In this document: in pieces, positions 55,772-64,000 of the stretch
Position numbering within the stretch: position 1 is the first letter of the stretch
How the letters are laid out: every line of letters starts with the position of its first letter
NCBI GenBank assembly: GCA_963697365.1
Contig: CAVONT010000001.1
Span: forward strand, 65,034-129,033
Direction of reading: 5' to 3'
DNA length: 64,000 bases
DNA from: CAIXZV01 sp963697365
GTDB taxonomy: Bacteria > Chloroflexota > Limnocylindria > Limnocylindrales > CSP1-4
Position numbers and translations under genes: made by a program
The notes under the pieces: generated by a model
The model's input: the letters and a program-made list of their open reading frames with translations, nothing else
Told to the model about the DNA's origin: nothing
The model's database searches: none

Positions 55772-57881
55772 CTACGGAGCTTGGGTCACGCGATCGACAA
55801 CGCCGTCGGCGCGCACGTACCAGACGGTCCCGTCGGCGGTCGCCGAGATCGGCGAGCCTCGCTGCGCTCTCATGATCTCAGTCCATTCGCCGTCGGCGTA
55901 CCGGTTCAGCGCATCGCCGAACACCGTCCACAGGGCGCCGTCGGGAGTGTAGGCGAGTGACTGCCAGTTCGAGACGAGGTCCTTGCCCTCGTGCAGCTCG
56001 GTCCAGCGGCCGTCCCGCCACTCCAGGACACGCCCGCCTGCGAACTGGTCGTCCACCACGGGATTGATGATGTGCACGGCAACCGCACCCGATGGCGAGG
56101 CTGCGACGCTCATCACCAGGCCGCCGCTGCCCTCTCCCAGTGGGAACAACTCCTCGCACATGCCTTCCTCCGCGCGCGCCACGCCCCCCGGGTAGGTGTT
56201 CCCGGCGGTCCACACCGAGCCGTCGGGCGCGATGGCCACCGCGTTGCCGCCTGCTTCGCAGCCGGCCCAGTCCTGCACCCAGCCCGCGTCCGTCTTATGC
56301 AGCACACGGAGCGTGTAGGACCCGTTCTCGGTGTGGCCGCTCACCCAGAGGCGGCCATCGGACGCCATCGCGGAATCCCATGCCTCGCCGGCCCAGGCGC
56401 GCGTCCACGAGCCTGCGCTGCCAACCCAGAGACCGGTGTCCGTGGCGATGGCCAGGCGGCCGTCGCCCGTGTCCGTGATGCCCCGGATGATTGCCGCCAT
56501 CCGCGGGTAGATGGCCGCGTCCTCGACGCTGATCGGACCGCTCCAGCCCCCTGCGGTCCGGCTCCAGAGCCGGAAGTGCTCGTCGTTGCCAGGCTTCGCC
56601 GCCCACGCCTCGTCGCGGTTGATGCCCAGCAGGCGGACTTCGGCGAAGCCGCTGTTGGCCATCAGTTCAGTCAGGGGCGAGGCCGTGGGCGCCGGCGTCG
56701 CTCCATTCGGGGCGTCCCCCGGCTCCAGCCGGTCCACGAATGACTCCCCGGTCTCGGGATCCTCGGCCACGAACCAGACGGAGCCGTCCGGGGCGACCGA
56801 CACCGGTCCCGCGCCGACATTGTCGCGAGCGACCGAATTCAACGCCGTTCACGTAGCGCCAGAGGCGCCCATCGAAGGCGGTCCACAAGGTGCCGTCAGG
56901 TCCGTACGCGAGTCCACTGAACCCAGAGTCGCTGACGTCCATCCCCGCACGGAGCGTCCTCCACCCCTGCCCGTCCCAGGTCATGATCCGGCTGGCGGTA
57001 GGCCCGTCGCCCAGCTCCCTGGCCATGATCGCGACCCGTCCGGTGCCGCCGGTCGCGATGCCCATCACGTCGTGCCGCCTCCTGTCACCCCATGGGTCGA
57101 ACTCCTGGCAGGAGCCATCGATCAGGCGGGCGAGCCCGTTCCCGTTCAGGTAGCCGATCCCGGCCGTCCAAACGGAGCCGTCGGTGGCCGTGGCGACCAG
57201 GTTGCCGCCAGCCGAGCAGGCGTGGCTCGCCGCGTCCCACGTCTCGTCGCGTTCACGGTATGCCGACAAGCCTCGACCGCCGCTCGACCTGCCAGCCCAG
57301 ATCACACCGTTCGAGTCGGCCGAGACGCCCCACGGCCCACCCTGCGACACCCTGGTCCAGCCCGACTCGTCGCCGACCCAGATCCCGCGGTCGGCACTGA
57401 CCACAAGGCGGCCGTCGGGCATGCGGGCCAGATCGCGGACCTGGTCGTCCCGGGGAGTGTCGAGCGGATCGAACGGCCCAGTCCACCCTGCGACGGTCCG
57501 ATGCCACAGCTCGCCGGTCCCGACGCTTGCCCATGCCTCCTCGGCACTGATGGCCTCGATCTCGACCGTAATGGGATCCATCATCACCGGCAGCTGCTGG
57601 GGCAGTGCGGATCGAGCCGGTGGCAGGACCGCCTCGAAGGGGCTCGGGGAGCCGCCGGCGACGAGGAGGGCTCCGAGCAACAGCAGCAGGGTTGCCGCCC
57701 CGACGAGCACCCACGCAAACCGGCGCGACTGCGGCAGCGCCGGGAACCGCAGCGTGCGGTGCTGCGGAGTCCGGGCGACGTCGGCCGTGATCTGGGCCAG
57801 GAGACCGGCCGGTGCCGTCGTGTGCGGGTCGGGGCCGAGGGCCTCGCGGATCAGTGCGTCGGTGAGGACGAGACGCGTCAT
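55772..57881 (-). CDS. Membrane-anchored sensor with duplicated propeller domain, putative anti-sigma (one frameshift)
   Basis: About 700 residues. N-terminal ~55-residue cytoplasmic segment (LTDALIREALGPDPHTTAPAGLL) with no zinc-binding HxxxCxxC; one TM (FAWVLVGAATLLLLLGALLVAGG); then two homologous halves, each ~310 residues, with SVWTAG/GRLWVS-type blades. Each half carries a matching Cys pair: HACSAGGN and GSCQEF in the first, WAGCEAGGN and GMCEEL in the second. The frame slips near 56845 between halves. ATG 57881 overlaps the sigma gene stop as ATGA. The blades resemble two-component-sensor or NHL/VCBS-like propellers facing outwards. Confidence 0.72.
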
Positions 57882-58522
57882 GACTGCACCTCTTCGAGCG
57901 CCCGCTGCAGGGCGGCCCGGGCGGCGTGCAGCCGCCACTTCACGGTTCCGGATGGGATCCCGAGCACCTTCGCGATCTCCGCGACCGGGCGGTCCTCGAC
58001 GTGGTGGAGGACCAGGATCGAGCGCTGGTCGGCGTCGAGCCGCTCCATGGCCGTGCGGACCAGGTCCGCGTCCGCGACGTGCTCGTCGGGCGGCGGATCA
58101 GAGGACGCCGCGGTGACGAAGTCGGCGGGTTCGGCCACATCGATCTCACGGAGACGGACGACGCGGTGGTGACGGAGCTGCATGCGGCAGGTGTTGACGA
58201 GGATGCGGTCGAGCCACGCGTCAAAGCTCGAGGTGTCCCGCAGGCCGGGCAGCTGGCGCCAGGCCTGGAGATAGGCGTCCTGCACCGCATCCCGGGCGTT
58301 GGTCTCGGAGCGGAGGATGGCCACGGCCAGGCGGAAGGAGCGGTCGATGTGCGACCTGGCCAGGGCGTCGAAGGCCGCGGCGTCGCCACGCCGGGCCCGC
58401 GCAACGAGTTCCTCGCTCGCAGCGCCCGGCAGCGTCCGCGCGGACGACGTCCCGATCACCTCCCCCTCCCGGTCTGCGATCCGTCCTTCGTGGAGCATCG
58501 CGCCCTGCACCTGCTTCGTCAT
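57878..58522 (-). CDS. ECF-type RNA polymerase sigma factor
   Basis: 214 residues. Region 2 (LVARARRGDAAAFDALARSHIDRSFRLAVAILRSETNARDAVQDAYLQAWRQLPGL) and region 4 (MERLDADQRSILVLHHVEDRPVAEIAKVLGIPSGTVKWRLHAARAALQRAL) are clear. The stop overlaps the start of the propeller-sensor gene, the usual layout for an ECF sigma with its membrane anti-sigma factor. ATG 58522 and ATG 58498 (MLHEGRIADR) are both possible. Confidence 0.92.
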   Translation of the reverse strand: MTKQVQGAMLHEGRIADREGEVIGTSSARTLPGAASEELVARARRGDAAAFDALARSHIDRSFRLAVAILRSETNARDAVQDAYLQAWRQLPGLRDTSSFDAWLDRILVNTCRMQLRHHRVVRLREIDVAEPADFVTAASSDPPPDEHVADADLVRTAMERLDADQRSILVLHHVEDRPVAEIAKVLGIPSGTVKWRLHAARAALQRALEEVQS

Positions 58523-58599
58523 GGGCCGTTGGGATCTCTGTCCCTCGACTCATCTGATGCGCGAGGGTGGGATCCGGTTGGCGGAGATGCAGAAGCTGG

Positions 58600-59594
58600 C
58601 TACGGGCTCGAAGGTGGCGGCGCGTCGGGCGTCCCGGGTGGGAGCGCGAACAGCGCAGGGTCGCCCTGGTAGACGCGCAGCAGCGTGAAGATGAACCCCA
58701 TGCGCTCGTCGTAGGACTCCCAGTCCGGGGCGTCGCTGGCCGCGGCCGAGTCCGGGTCCTGGCCGAAGCGTGTCGCAAGGGCGCACGCCTCGGGGTCGCC
58801 GAGGTGCTCGAGGTGGGGCGGGAACTGGGCGCCGTCGAGATAGGAGGGCCTCGGCACGTCGCGCTGGAGCTCGAGCATGCCCTCGGGCACCTTCAGACCC
58901 ATGTGGCTGGTGGCCACGATCGCCGAGATCCAGCGGCCCGGGATCGCCGCGCGCACATACGGGTCCGCGACGAGCTGCTCGTGCGCGCCGATCGACGCGT
59001 TCGCAACCAGCATCCGCTCGGCCCGGAGGCCGGGATCGGGATCGCCGGCAGCCAGGAGGTCGAAGGCATCCGCGTAGGCGGTGAAGGCCCGGACGAGGTC
59101 GTCGTTGCCGGCGATCAGCGGATCGGCGAGCAGCGCCGCCCGGGCGGCGGACGCGCCCGCTCCCGGCGACGCGCCCGCTCCCGGCGACGCGCCCGCTCCC
59201 GTCGACGCCACCTCCGCGAACAGCGCCACGAACCGGATGAACGGGGGAGCCACGTCACCGAAGATCGCCGCGTTGCCTGCAGCGACCGCGGCCCCGATGG
59301 ACGTCTCCGAAGAACGGCCGGACGACGACCGGCACCGCCGATCCGTCGATGGACTCCCGTGGCCTCGGCGCTCGCCCACTGCCCGAAGGTCAGCCAGTTG
59401 GCGTGGTCCCGCCCGAGGAGCGCCGCCACCGCCTCGGAGAGATCGTGGTAGCCGTGGGTGATCGCGGCGTTGCGCTCGAGCGGATCCGGGATCGCGACGA
59501 CCCGCGCCACGAAGGCGGGGTCCAGGTAGGGGTGTTGCCAGCGGATCGAGTGACGGGGCCATGGCGGCGCGGGAGCATATGAGGGTCGAGCCAC
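58600..59594 (-). CDS. Uncharacterised soluble protein (two frameshifts)
   Basis: About 330 residues. N-terminal part: YLDPAFVARVVAIPDPLERNAAITHGYHDLSEAVAALLGRDHANWLTFGQWASAEATG; after indels near 59340 and 59290: SIGAAVAAGNAAIFGDVAPPFIRFVALFAEV, DLVRAFTAYADAFDLLAAGDPDPGLRAERMLVANASIGAHEQLVADPYVRAAI, then LRVYQGDPALFALPPGTPDAPPPSSP. A HANWLTFGQWAS motif recalls a family of uncharacterised actinobacterial proteins. GTG 59594 is chosen from the first family-like residue. No function assigned. Confidence 0.65.
59151..59204 (-). repeat. 18-bp in-frame tandem repeat, three copies
   Basis: Three copies of GCGCCCGCTCCCGGCGAC (last copy has one change), encoding GAGASP on the minus strand inside the uncharacterised gene. 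Period 18 bp keeps the frame. Confidence 0.8.
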
Positions 59595-59664
59595 GTCGCA
59601 ATGGCCCTTGGCTGGTGGTCGAGCAGGCCAGCCGCGCAGCACCCGGACCGGGCATCATCTGGCG

Positions 59665-61442
59665 ATGCCCTCGTTCGACGACCTGCTGCCTCCATCGACG
59701 ACCGCTTCGCCGGCCCCGCCGCCGAGCGCGGCATCCCGGGCGTCGCCTGGGGCGTGATCCGTGACGGCGAGCTCGTGCACACCGGCCGGCCTCGGGCACC
59801 GCGCGGGACGGCGAGGACCGCGTGCCCGACGCCGACACGGTGTTCCGGATCGCGTCGATGACCAAGTCGCTTCACCGCTGCGGCGCTCCTGCTCCTGCGC
59901 GACGAGGGCCGGCTCCGCCTCGACGACCCGGTCGCCGCGTCACGTGCCCGGAGCTGCGCGCACTGGCGCCCGACCGACGACCGATTCCGGCCCCGTCACC
60001 GTCCGCCAGCTGCTGACGATGTCGGCCGGCCTGTCCACCGACGACCCATGGGGCGACCGCCAGCAGGGCCTGGCGCTCGACCGGTTCGCGCGAGCTGCTC
60101 GCCGCCGGGCCCTCGTTCGCCTGGCCACCGGGCACGACGTTCGACTACTCCAACCTCGGCTACGGGATCCTCGGCCGCGTGATCACGAACGTCGCCGGCA
60201 CCGAGTACCGCGAGGTGGTCCGCGACCGGCTGCTCGTCCCGCTGGGCCTGACCTCGACGGCCTACTCGACGAGGAGCGTCGACGAGGCGCGGCTGCGCGC
60301 ACGGCTACGTGCGGCGTCGACGATGCACTCGTCCGGGAGGGCACCGACCGCGTACGGTGCCCTGGCGTCGATGGGCGGCCTCTACTCGACCGTGCGCGAC
60401 CTCGCCCGCTGGGTCGCCGGCTTCCTCGACGCATTCCCCGCCCGCTCCGACCCGGAGGGCCCACCCCGCTCCGCCGTGCGTCGCGCCGCGAGATGCAGCA
60501 GGTCCACCGCGCGTTCGGCGACCATGGTGGACGCCCGAGCGCCCCCGACGAGCCGAGCCGTCGGTGGTCGCCGGCGGCTACGGGTTCGGGCTGTTCGTCC
60601 GGCTGCACCCGGATCGGGACGATCGTCGGCCACTCCGGCGGGTACCCGGGCTTCGGGTCGAACATGACCTGGCACCCGGGGACGCGCTGCGGGGGTGATC
60701 GCGCTGGCCAACCTCCGCTACGCGGGCGTGGGCTCCTGCGCCGTCGGCGAGCCCTGCGCGAGCTGGTCCATGGCGGCGCGGCGAGCGCCGCCGGTCCGGC
60801 CGGCGCCGGTCGTGGACCGCTTCGCGAGGCTCGCCGAGGGCCTGCTCGCCGCGTGGGACGACGAGGTCGCGGACGAGGCGTTCGCGATGAACATGGACCT
60901 GGACGAGCCTCGCGAGCGGCGCCGGGCCGCGCTGGGGGCCGTGGCCGACGCGCTGGGTCCGTTCCGGCGTGACGCGGATCGGCCGGCGCTGTCGAGTCCT
61001 CCGCGCACCTCGCTGGTGGGTCCGCGGCGAACGCGGCTGGGTCGCAGCTGGAGATGCTCGTCACGCCGGAGCCCGCGCCGCGGATCCAGACGCTCAAGGC
61101 GACCTTCGTCGGCGACCCGTCGGCCGCCCTGGACGTCGGCGGCGGAACGGCTGCTTGCCGCCGCCGGCGAACCCGCGCCCGGCTGGCCCGCGGATCTGCC
61201 CCGGGCTGCCGCCGTGGATGCCGCGGCGATCGGGCGGACGCTGCGGGCCGCGTCGGCCCGGTTCGGGAGGATTGGCCTGGGTCTGCCCGAGCGGGCGACG
61301 GCCGGACCACGACGACCTGGGACCTGGTCGCCGAGCAAGGCGGCCGCGCCACGCTCAGGGTTGCCATGGATGCGGCTTCCGGCAGGTGACGGCCGTCGAG
61401 CTGCGCGTCGCAGCGGTGGAGCCCGACGCCGAGGGCTGGTAG
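59665..61442 (+). pseudogene. Serine hydrolase (class C beta-lactamase/transpeptidase fold), heavily frameshifted
   Basis: Pieces in all three frames add up to one S12-family enzyme: SIDDRFAGPAAERGIPGVAWGVIRDGELVHTG, ASMTKS (SxxK nucleophile, 59856-59873), DSGPVTVRQLLTMSAGLSTDDPWGDRQQ, the YSNLGYGILGRVI (YxN) motif near 60140, PLGLTSTAYS, YGALASMGGLYSTVRDLARWVAGFLDAFPAR, FGLFVRLHP then VGHSGGYPGFGSNMTWHPG near 60640 (HSG), and VIALANLRYAG. At least eight frame changes. The C-terminal ~230 codons to 61442 hold no known domain. Real decay or poor sequence cannot be separated here. CATCAT is six bases before ATG 59665. Confidence 0.65.
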
Positions 61443-61516
61443 GCGGCGGGGACCGGCCGTCGTCAACGGCCTGCCGCTGGACGGCCACGTGGCCCGTGGA
61501 GTCCTACACTGCGCGG

Positions 61517-62855
61517 GTGACCCAGCCAGCGAGCAGCGAGCGCCCGGGAGACATCGCCGAGGCGCAGCATCCATCCCGGCCGAGCCGGGCGGACCTCGCC
61601 CTTGCGGCGGCCTACGCCGGCTTCGTCATCGGCTACACGCTGCTGGTCCATCGATCGAATGTGCCGTACCTGCCGTGGTTCGCGGGCTCCGGACCGGGGT
61701 CCATCACGGTCGATGTGCGCCTCGAGCTCGTGTCGCTCGGCTCCCTGGTCCTCGTCGTCATCTGTGCCGTCGCGCTCGCATGGCGACGGGCACGGCCCGA
61801 GCGGTCCTTCCTGGTGATCAGCATCTTCGGACTGGTCCAAGCGGTCAGCGGGGAGCCGATCTCCGCGTGGAACATCGCGATGGTGATCTCGCTGTTCTCG
61901 GCAGCGGCGTACGCGGAACGCAGGTTCGCCCGACTGGGTCCCGCCGTCGCCATGCTCGCCTACTTCGGACTCTGGGTCCTCAGCGCCGACCTCCCCGGCC
62001 AGCCGTTCACCCTGCCGGATCTGCCCGACCTGCTGCTGGACCTGCTGTTGAGCGGGCGCGCCGCAGTGTTCACCAGCTCGTTCGCCGTGCTCCTGGGCGT
62101 GTGGGTCGTCGGCGACCAGGTGCGCGCGTCAAGGGAGCGGAACGAGGCCCGGCTTGAGCGGGCCGCACAGCTCGAGCGCGAGCGGGAGGCCACCGCCCAG
62201 ATCGCTTCCATGGCGGAGCGCCAGCGGATCGCGCGCGAGTTGCACGACGTTGTCGCGCACGGCCTGTCCGTGATGATCGTCCAGGCGGATGGAGCGCTCT
62301 ACGCAGAGGCCGAACACCCGGAGGCGCCGCGGCAGGCGCTCGCCACGATCGCGGGGACTGGGCGCGAGTCGCTGACCGAGATGCGACGCCTGCTCGGGGT
62401 CGCTGCGGGACGACCCCGATGCCGCGCAGCTCGCACCTGAGCCCGGGCTCGCCGGGATCCCGGAGCTCGTCGAGCGGTTCCGCGAGACGGGCCTCCAGGT
62501 GGAGTATCAGGTTGCAGGGGTGACGCGCGCGGTTCAGCCGGGCGTCGGACTCACGGCCTACCGTGTGGTCCAGGAATCGCTCACGAATGCCCTCCACCAC
62601 GCTGGCCAGACGAGCGTCGATGTCCAGGTCACGTTCCTGCCGCACGCGGTGGGACTCGTGATCTCGAACGGCCCAGGGAGTCACGCCGGCGCGCCGTCCC
62701 CGGATAATGGTGGTGGCCTTGGGTTGATCGGGATGCGGGAACGCGTGGTCCTGCACGGTGGCACGATGGCAGCCGGACCGAATCCAACTGGAGGCTTCAG
62801 CGTCGAGGTGTCCATTCCCGACGGGACGTGGCTGGCGACAGGAGCACCCGCATGA
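61517..62855 (+). CDS. NarL-type sensor histidine kinase (frameshifted near the C-terminus)
   Basis: About 445 residues. GTG 61517 follows TACACT by six bases. About six TM segments (LALAAAYAGFVIGYTLLV onwards), then a HisKA_3 box RQRIARELHDVVAHGLSVMIVQ with the phosphorylated His. An indel near 62410 shifts the frame within LLGV; in the new frame DDPDAAQLAPEPGLAGIPELVERFRETGLQVEYQV leads to the ATPase N-box VVQESLTNALHHAG and the G-box NGGGLGLIGMRERVVLHGG. The stop overlaps the response regulator start (ATGA). Signal unknown. Confidence 0.88.
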
Positions 62856-63508
62856 CGATCCGCGTGGTGTTGGTGGACGACCAGGCGCTGGTCCGCTCCG
62901 GTTCGCCATGCTCATCAACTCCCAGCCGGACCTCGAGGTGGTGGGCGAGGCGGGCGACGGGCTCGAGGCGGTCCGAGTTGCTCGAGCGCCTCGATGCCGA
63001 CGTGGTGCTGATGGACGTCCGGATGCCACGACTCGACGGCGTCGAGGCGACCAGCCGGATCATCGCTGCGCGAGCCGATGGCCCACGGGTCGTCGTGCTC
63101 ACCACGTTCGACCTTGATGAGCACGCGTTCGCCGCCCTCCAGGCGGGGGCATCGGGCTTCCTGCTCAAGGACGCCATGCCCGGAGGATCTGCTGCGCGCG
63201 TGCGGGCGGTGCATGCGGGCGATGCGGTGGTTGCGCCGAGCACGACGCGGCGGCTGATCGAGCGCTACGTGAAGCGCGCCGCTCCAGTCCGTGTCACCAC
63301 GAACGTCGAGTCCTTGACGGAGCGTGAGCACGAGGTATGGCTGGCGATTGCGCGCGGCCTGACCAACGGCGAGATCGCGGCGGAACTGGTGGTCTCGGAG
63401 GCGACGGTCAAGACGCACGTCGGCAACATCCTGGCCAAGACGGGAATGCGCGACCGGGTGGCGCTGGTCTTACTGGCCTACGAGTGCGGGGCGATGGCGG
63501 GCGACTGA
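62852..63508 (+). CDS. NarL/FixJ-family response regulator (compensating frameshifts)
   Basis: About 218 residues. Receiver starts RVVLVDDQALVRSG; two opposite frame slips near 62903 and 62985 garble 27 residues, which read FAMLINSQPDLEVVGEAGDGLEAV in the intervening frame; then DADVVLMDVRMPRLDGVEATSRI (phospho-Asp in MDVRMP), VVVLTTFDLDEHAF and KDAMP. C-terminal HTH LTEREHEVWLAIARGLTNGEIAAELVVSEATVKTHVGNILAKTGMRDR. The partner kinase overlaps its start. Target genes unknown; the downstream VanY-type gene is a candidate by position. Confidence 0.9.
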   Translation: MTIRVVLVDDQALVRSGSPCSSTPSRTSRWWARRATGSRRSELLERLDADVVLMDVRMPRLDGVEATSRIIAARADGPRVVVLTTFDLDEHAFAALQAGASGFLLKDAMPGGSAARVRAVHAGDAVVAPSTTRRLIERYVKRAAPVRVTTNVESLTEREHEVWLAIARGLTNGEIAAELVVSEATVKTHVGNILAKTGMRDRVALVLLAYECGAMAGD

Positions 63509-63594
63509 CCGCACCCCCTCATCCCCAGGGTGGACGCCGCGAAATCCACCCGCGGCCCGATGCGCGCCATGTGTTGTCGCCCTACGGTCAGGGC

Positions 63595-64000
63595 GTGGCT
63601 ACTGCGCACCCCGCTCGCTTGTCCGCGTTGTCAGTGACGCCGGCCCTCGCCCGTCACGTCGTTGCGGCCCTCGCCCTCGCCTTGCTGCTGGGCGGGGCGG
63701 CCTCGCTCCCTCCCACGGCCGTCGCCGAGCCGCTGCCCGCCTGTGCGCGTGGCAACGACCCTGCTCCATTCCGCGCCTACAGCCAGTGGGCGTCCACCGT
63801 GGTCGACACACGCTTCCGGGTGTCACGCGGCTACGTGCCACCTGATCTCGTGTCCACGTCCAAGGCCGGGACCGGCGGTGGCTACCGAGTGCGACGCCTG
63901 GTCATCGCCGACCTCAAGGCGATGGCGTCGGCAGCGCGCCGGTCCGGCGTCACGCTCCAGGTGAGCTCCGGCTACCGGAGCTACGACGAGCGAATGCGTG
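63595..64000 (+). CDS. D-alanyl-D-alanine carboxypeptidase, VanY type (N-terminal part)
   Basis: Reads VATAHPARLSALSVT from GTG 63595 and runs off the right edge at about 135 codons. Signal peptide VVAALALALLLGGAASLPPTAVAEPLPACA; then FRAYSQWASTVVDTRFRVSRGYVPPDLV, YRVRRLVIADLKAMASAARRSGVTLQVSSGYRSYDERM. The SSGYRSYDEQ-like motif and preceding helix are the VanY/D-Ala-D-Ala carboxypeptidase hallmark; the zinc-binding part lies outside. TACGGT is six bases before the GTG, so leaderless. The product trims peptidoglycan stem peptides outside the cell. Confidence 0.82.
   Translation, partial: MATAHPARLSALSVTPALARHVVAALALALLLGGAASLPPTAVAEPLPACARGNDPAPFRAYSQWASTVVDTRFRVSRGYVPPDLVSTSKAGTGGGYRVRRLVIADLKAMASAARRSGVTLQVSSGYRSYDERMR

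Overview
The window is about 70% G+C, with short intergenic gaps, frequent GTG/TTG starts and many ATGA-type stop/start overlaps. Nothing taxonomic is encoded directly. An anaerobic-type CO dehydrogenase, an LLM-type flavin/F420 oxidoreductase, PadR regulators paired with 'YPARWR' membrane proteins, an ECF sigma factor with a propeller-bearing partner, and -10 boxes sitting at start codons together suggest a high-GC Chloroflexota-like bacterium (inference). One tRNA gene is present. No phage, IS element, CRISPR array or rRNA was seen; this is ordinary chromosome.

Layout. 1-2.4 kb: CO dehydrogenase cooS (runs off the left edge) and its ferredoxin cooF. 2.8-5.9 kb: a PadR-led operon of membrane proteins ending in an alpha/beta hydrolase. 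6.1-9.2 kb: PLP aminotransferase, metallo-beta-lactamase-fold hydrolase, small membrane protein, histidine phosphatase. 9.3-16.4 kb: a giant MMPL-YhgE fusion exporter divergent from a TetR gene, with a nested palindromic operator between them. 16.3-18.1 kb: a badly broken multicopper oxidase. 18.2-25 kb: P-loop kinase, DUF2461 protein, AAA+-VWA fusion, sulfite-oxidase-like molybdoenzyme, glycosyltransferase with a flippase-like membrane protein. 25.2-28.9 kb: osmoprotectant ABC importer. 29-34 kb: LLM oxidoreductase, glycosyltransferase remnant, GT-C-like membrane protein, guanine deaminase. 34-42.5 kb: small proteins, GNAT, ATP-dependent DNA ligase, a second PadR module, rhodanese, class V aminotransferase, tRNA-Ile(UAU). 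42.5-51 kb: membrane proteins, a Pro/Thr-stalk SH3 protein, an orphan DNA methyltransferase, a large LuxR-type (LAL) regulator. 51-58.5 kb: blue-copper lipoprotein, AlaX editing protein, C45-type hydrolase, GyrI-like protein, SPFH protein, ECF sigma with a duplicated propeller sensor. 58.6-64 kb: uncharacterised protein, broken serine hydrolase, NarL-type two-component pair, start of a VanY-type carboxypeptidase.

Two window-wide observations matter for the reader. First, at least fifteen genes are interrupted by single-base frameshifts after which family sequence resumes in another frame; most look like uncorrected sequencing indels, and the multicopper oxidase (16.3-18.1 kb) and serine hydrolase (59.7-61.4 kb) are worst affected. 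Coordinates for such genes span the whole inferred gene. Second, a roughly 100-114 bp imperfect palindrome recurs in five intergenic gaps (2.7, 21.6, 25.1, 37.3 and 50.8 kb), and about ten genes carry a TANNNT box 6-8 nt before the start codon, the signature of leaderless transcription.
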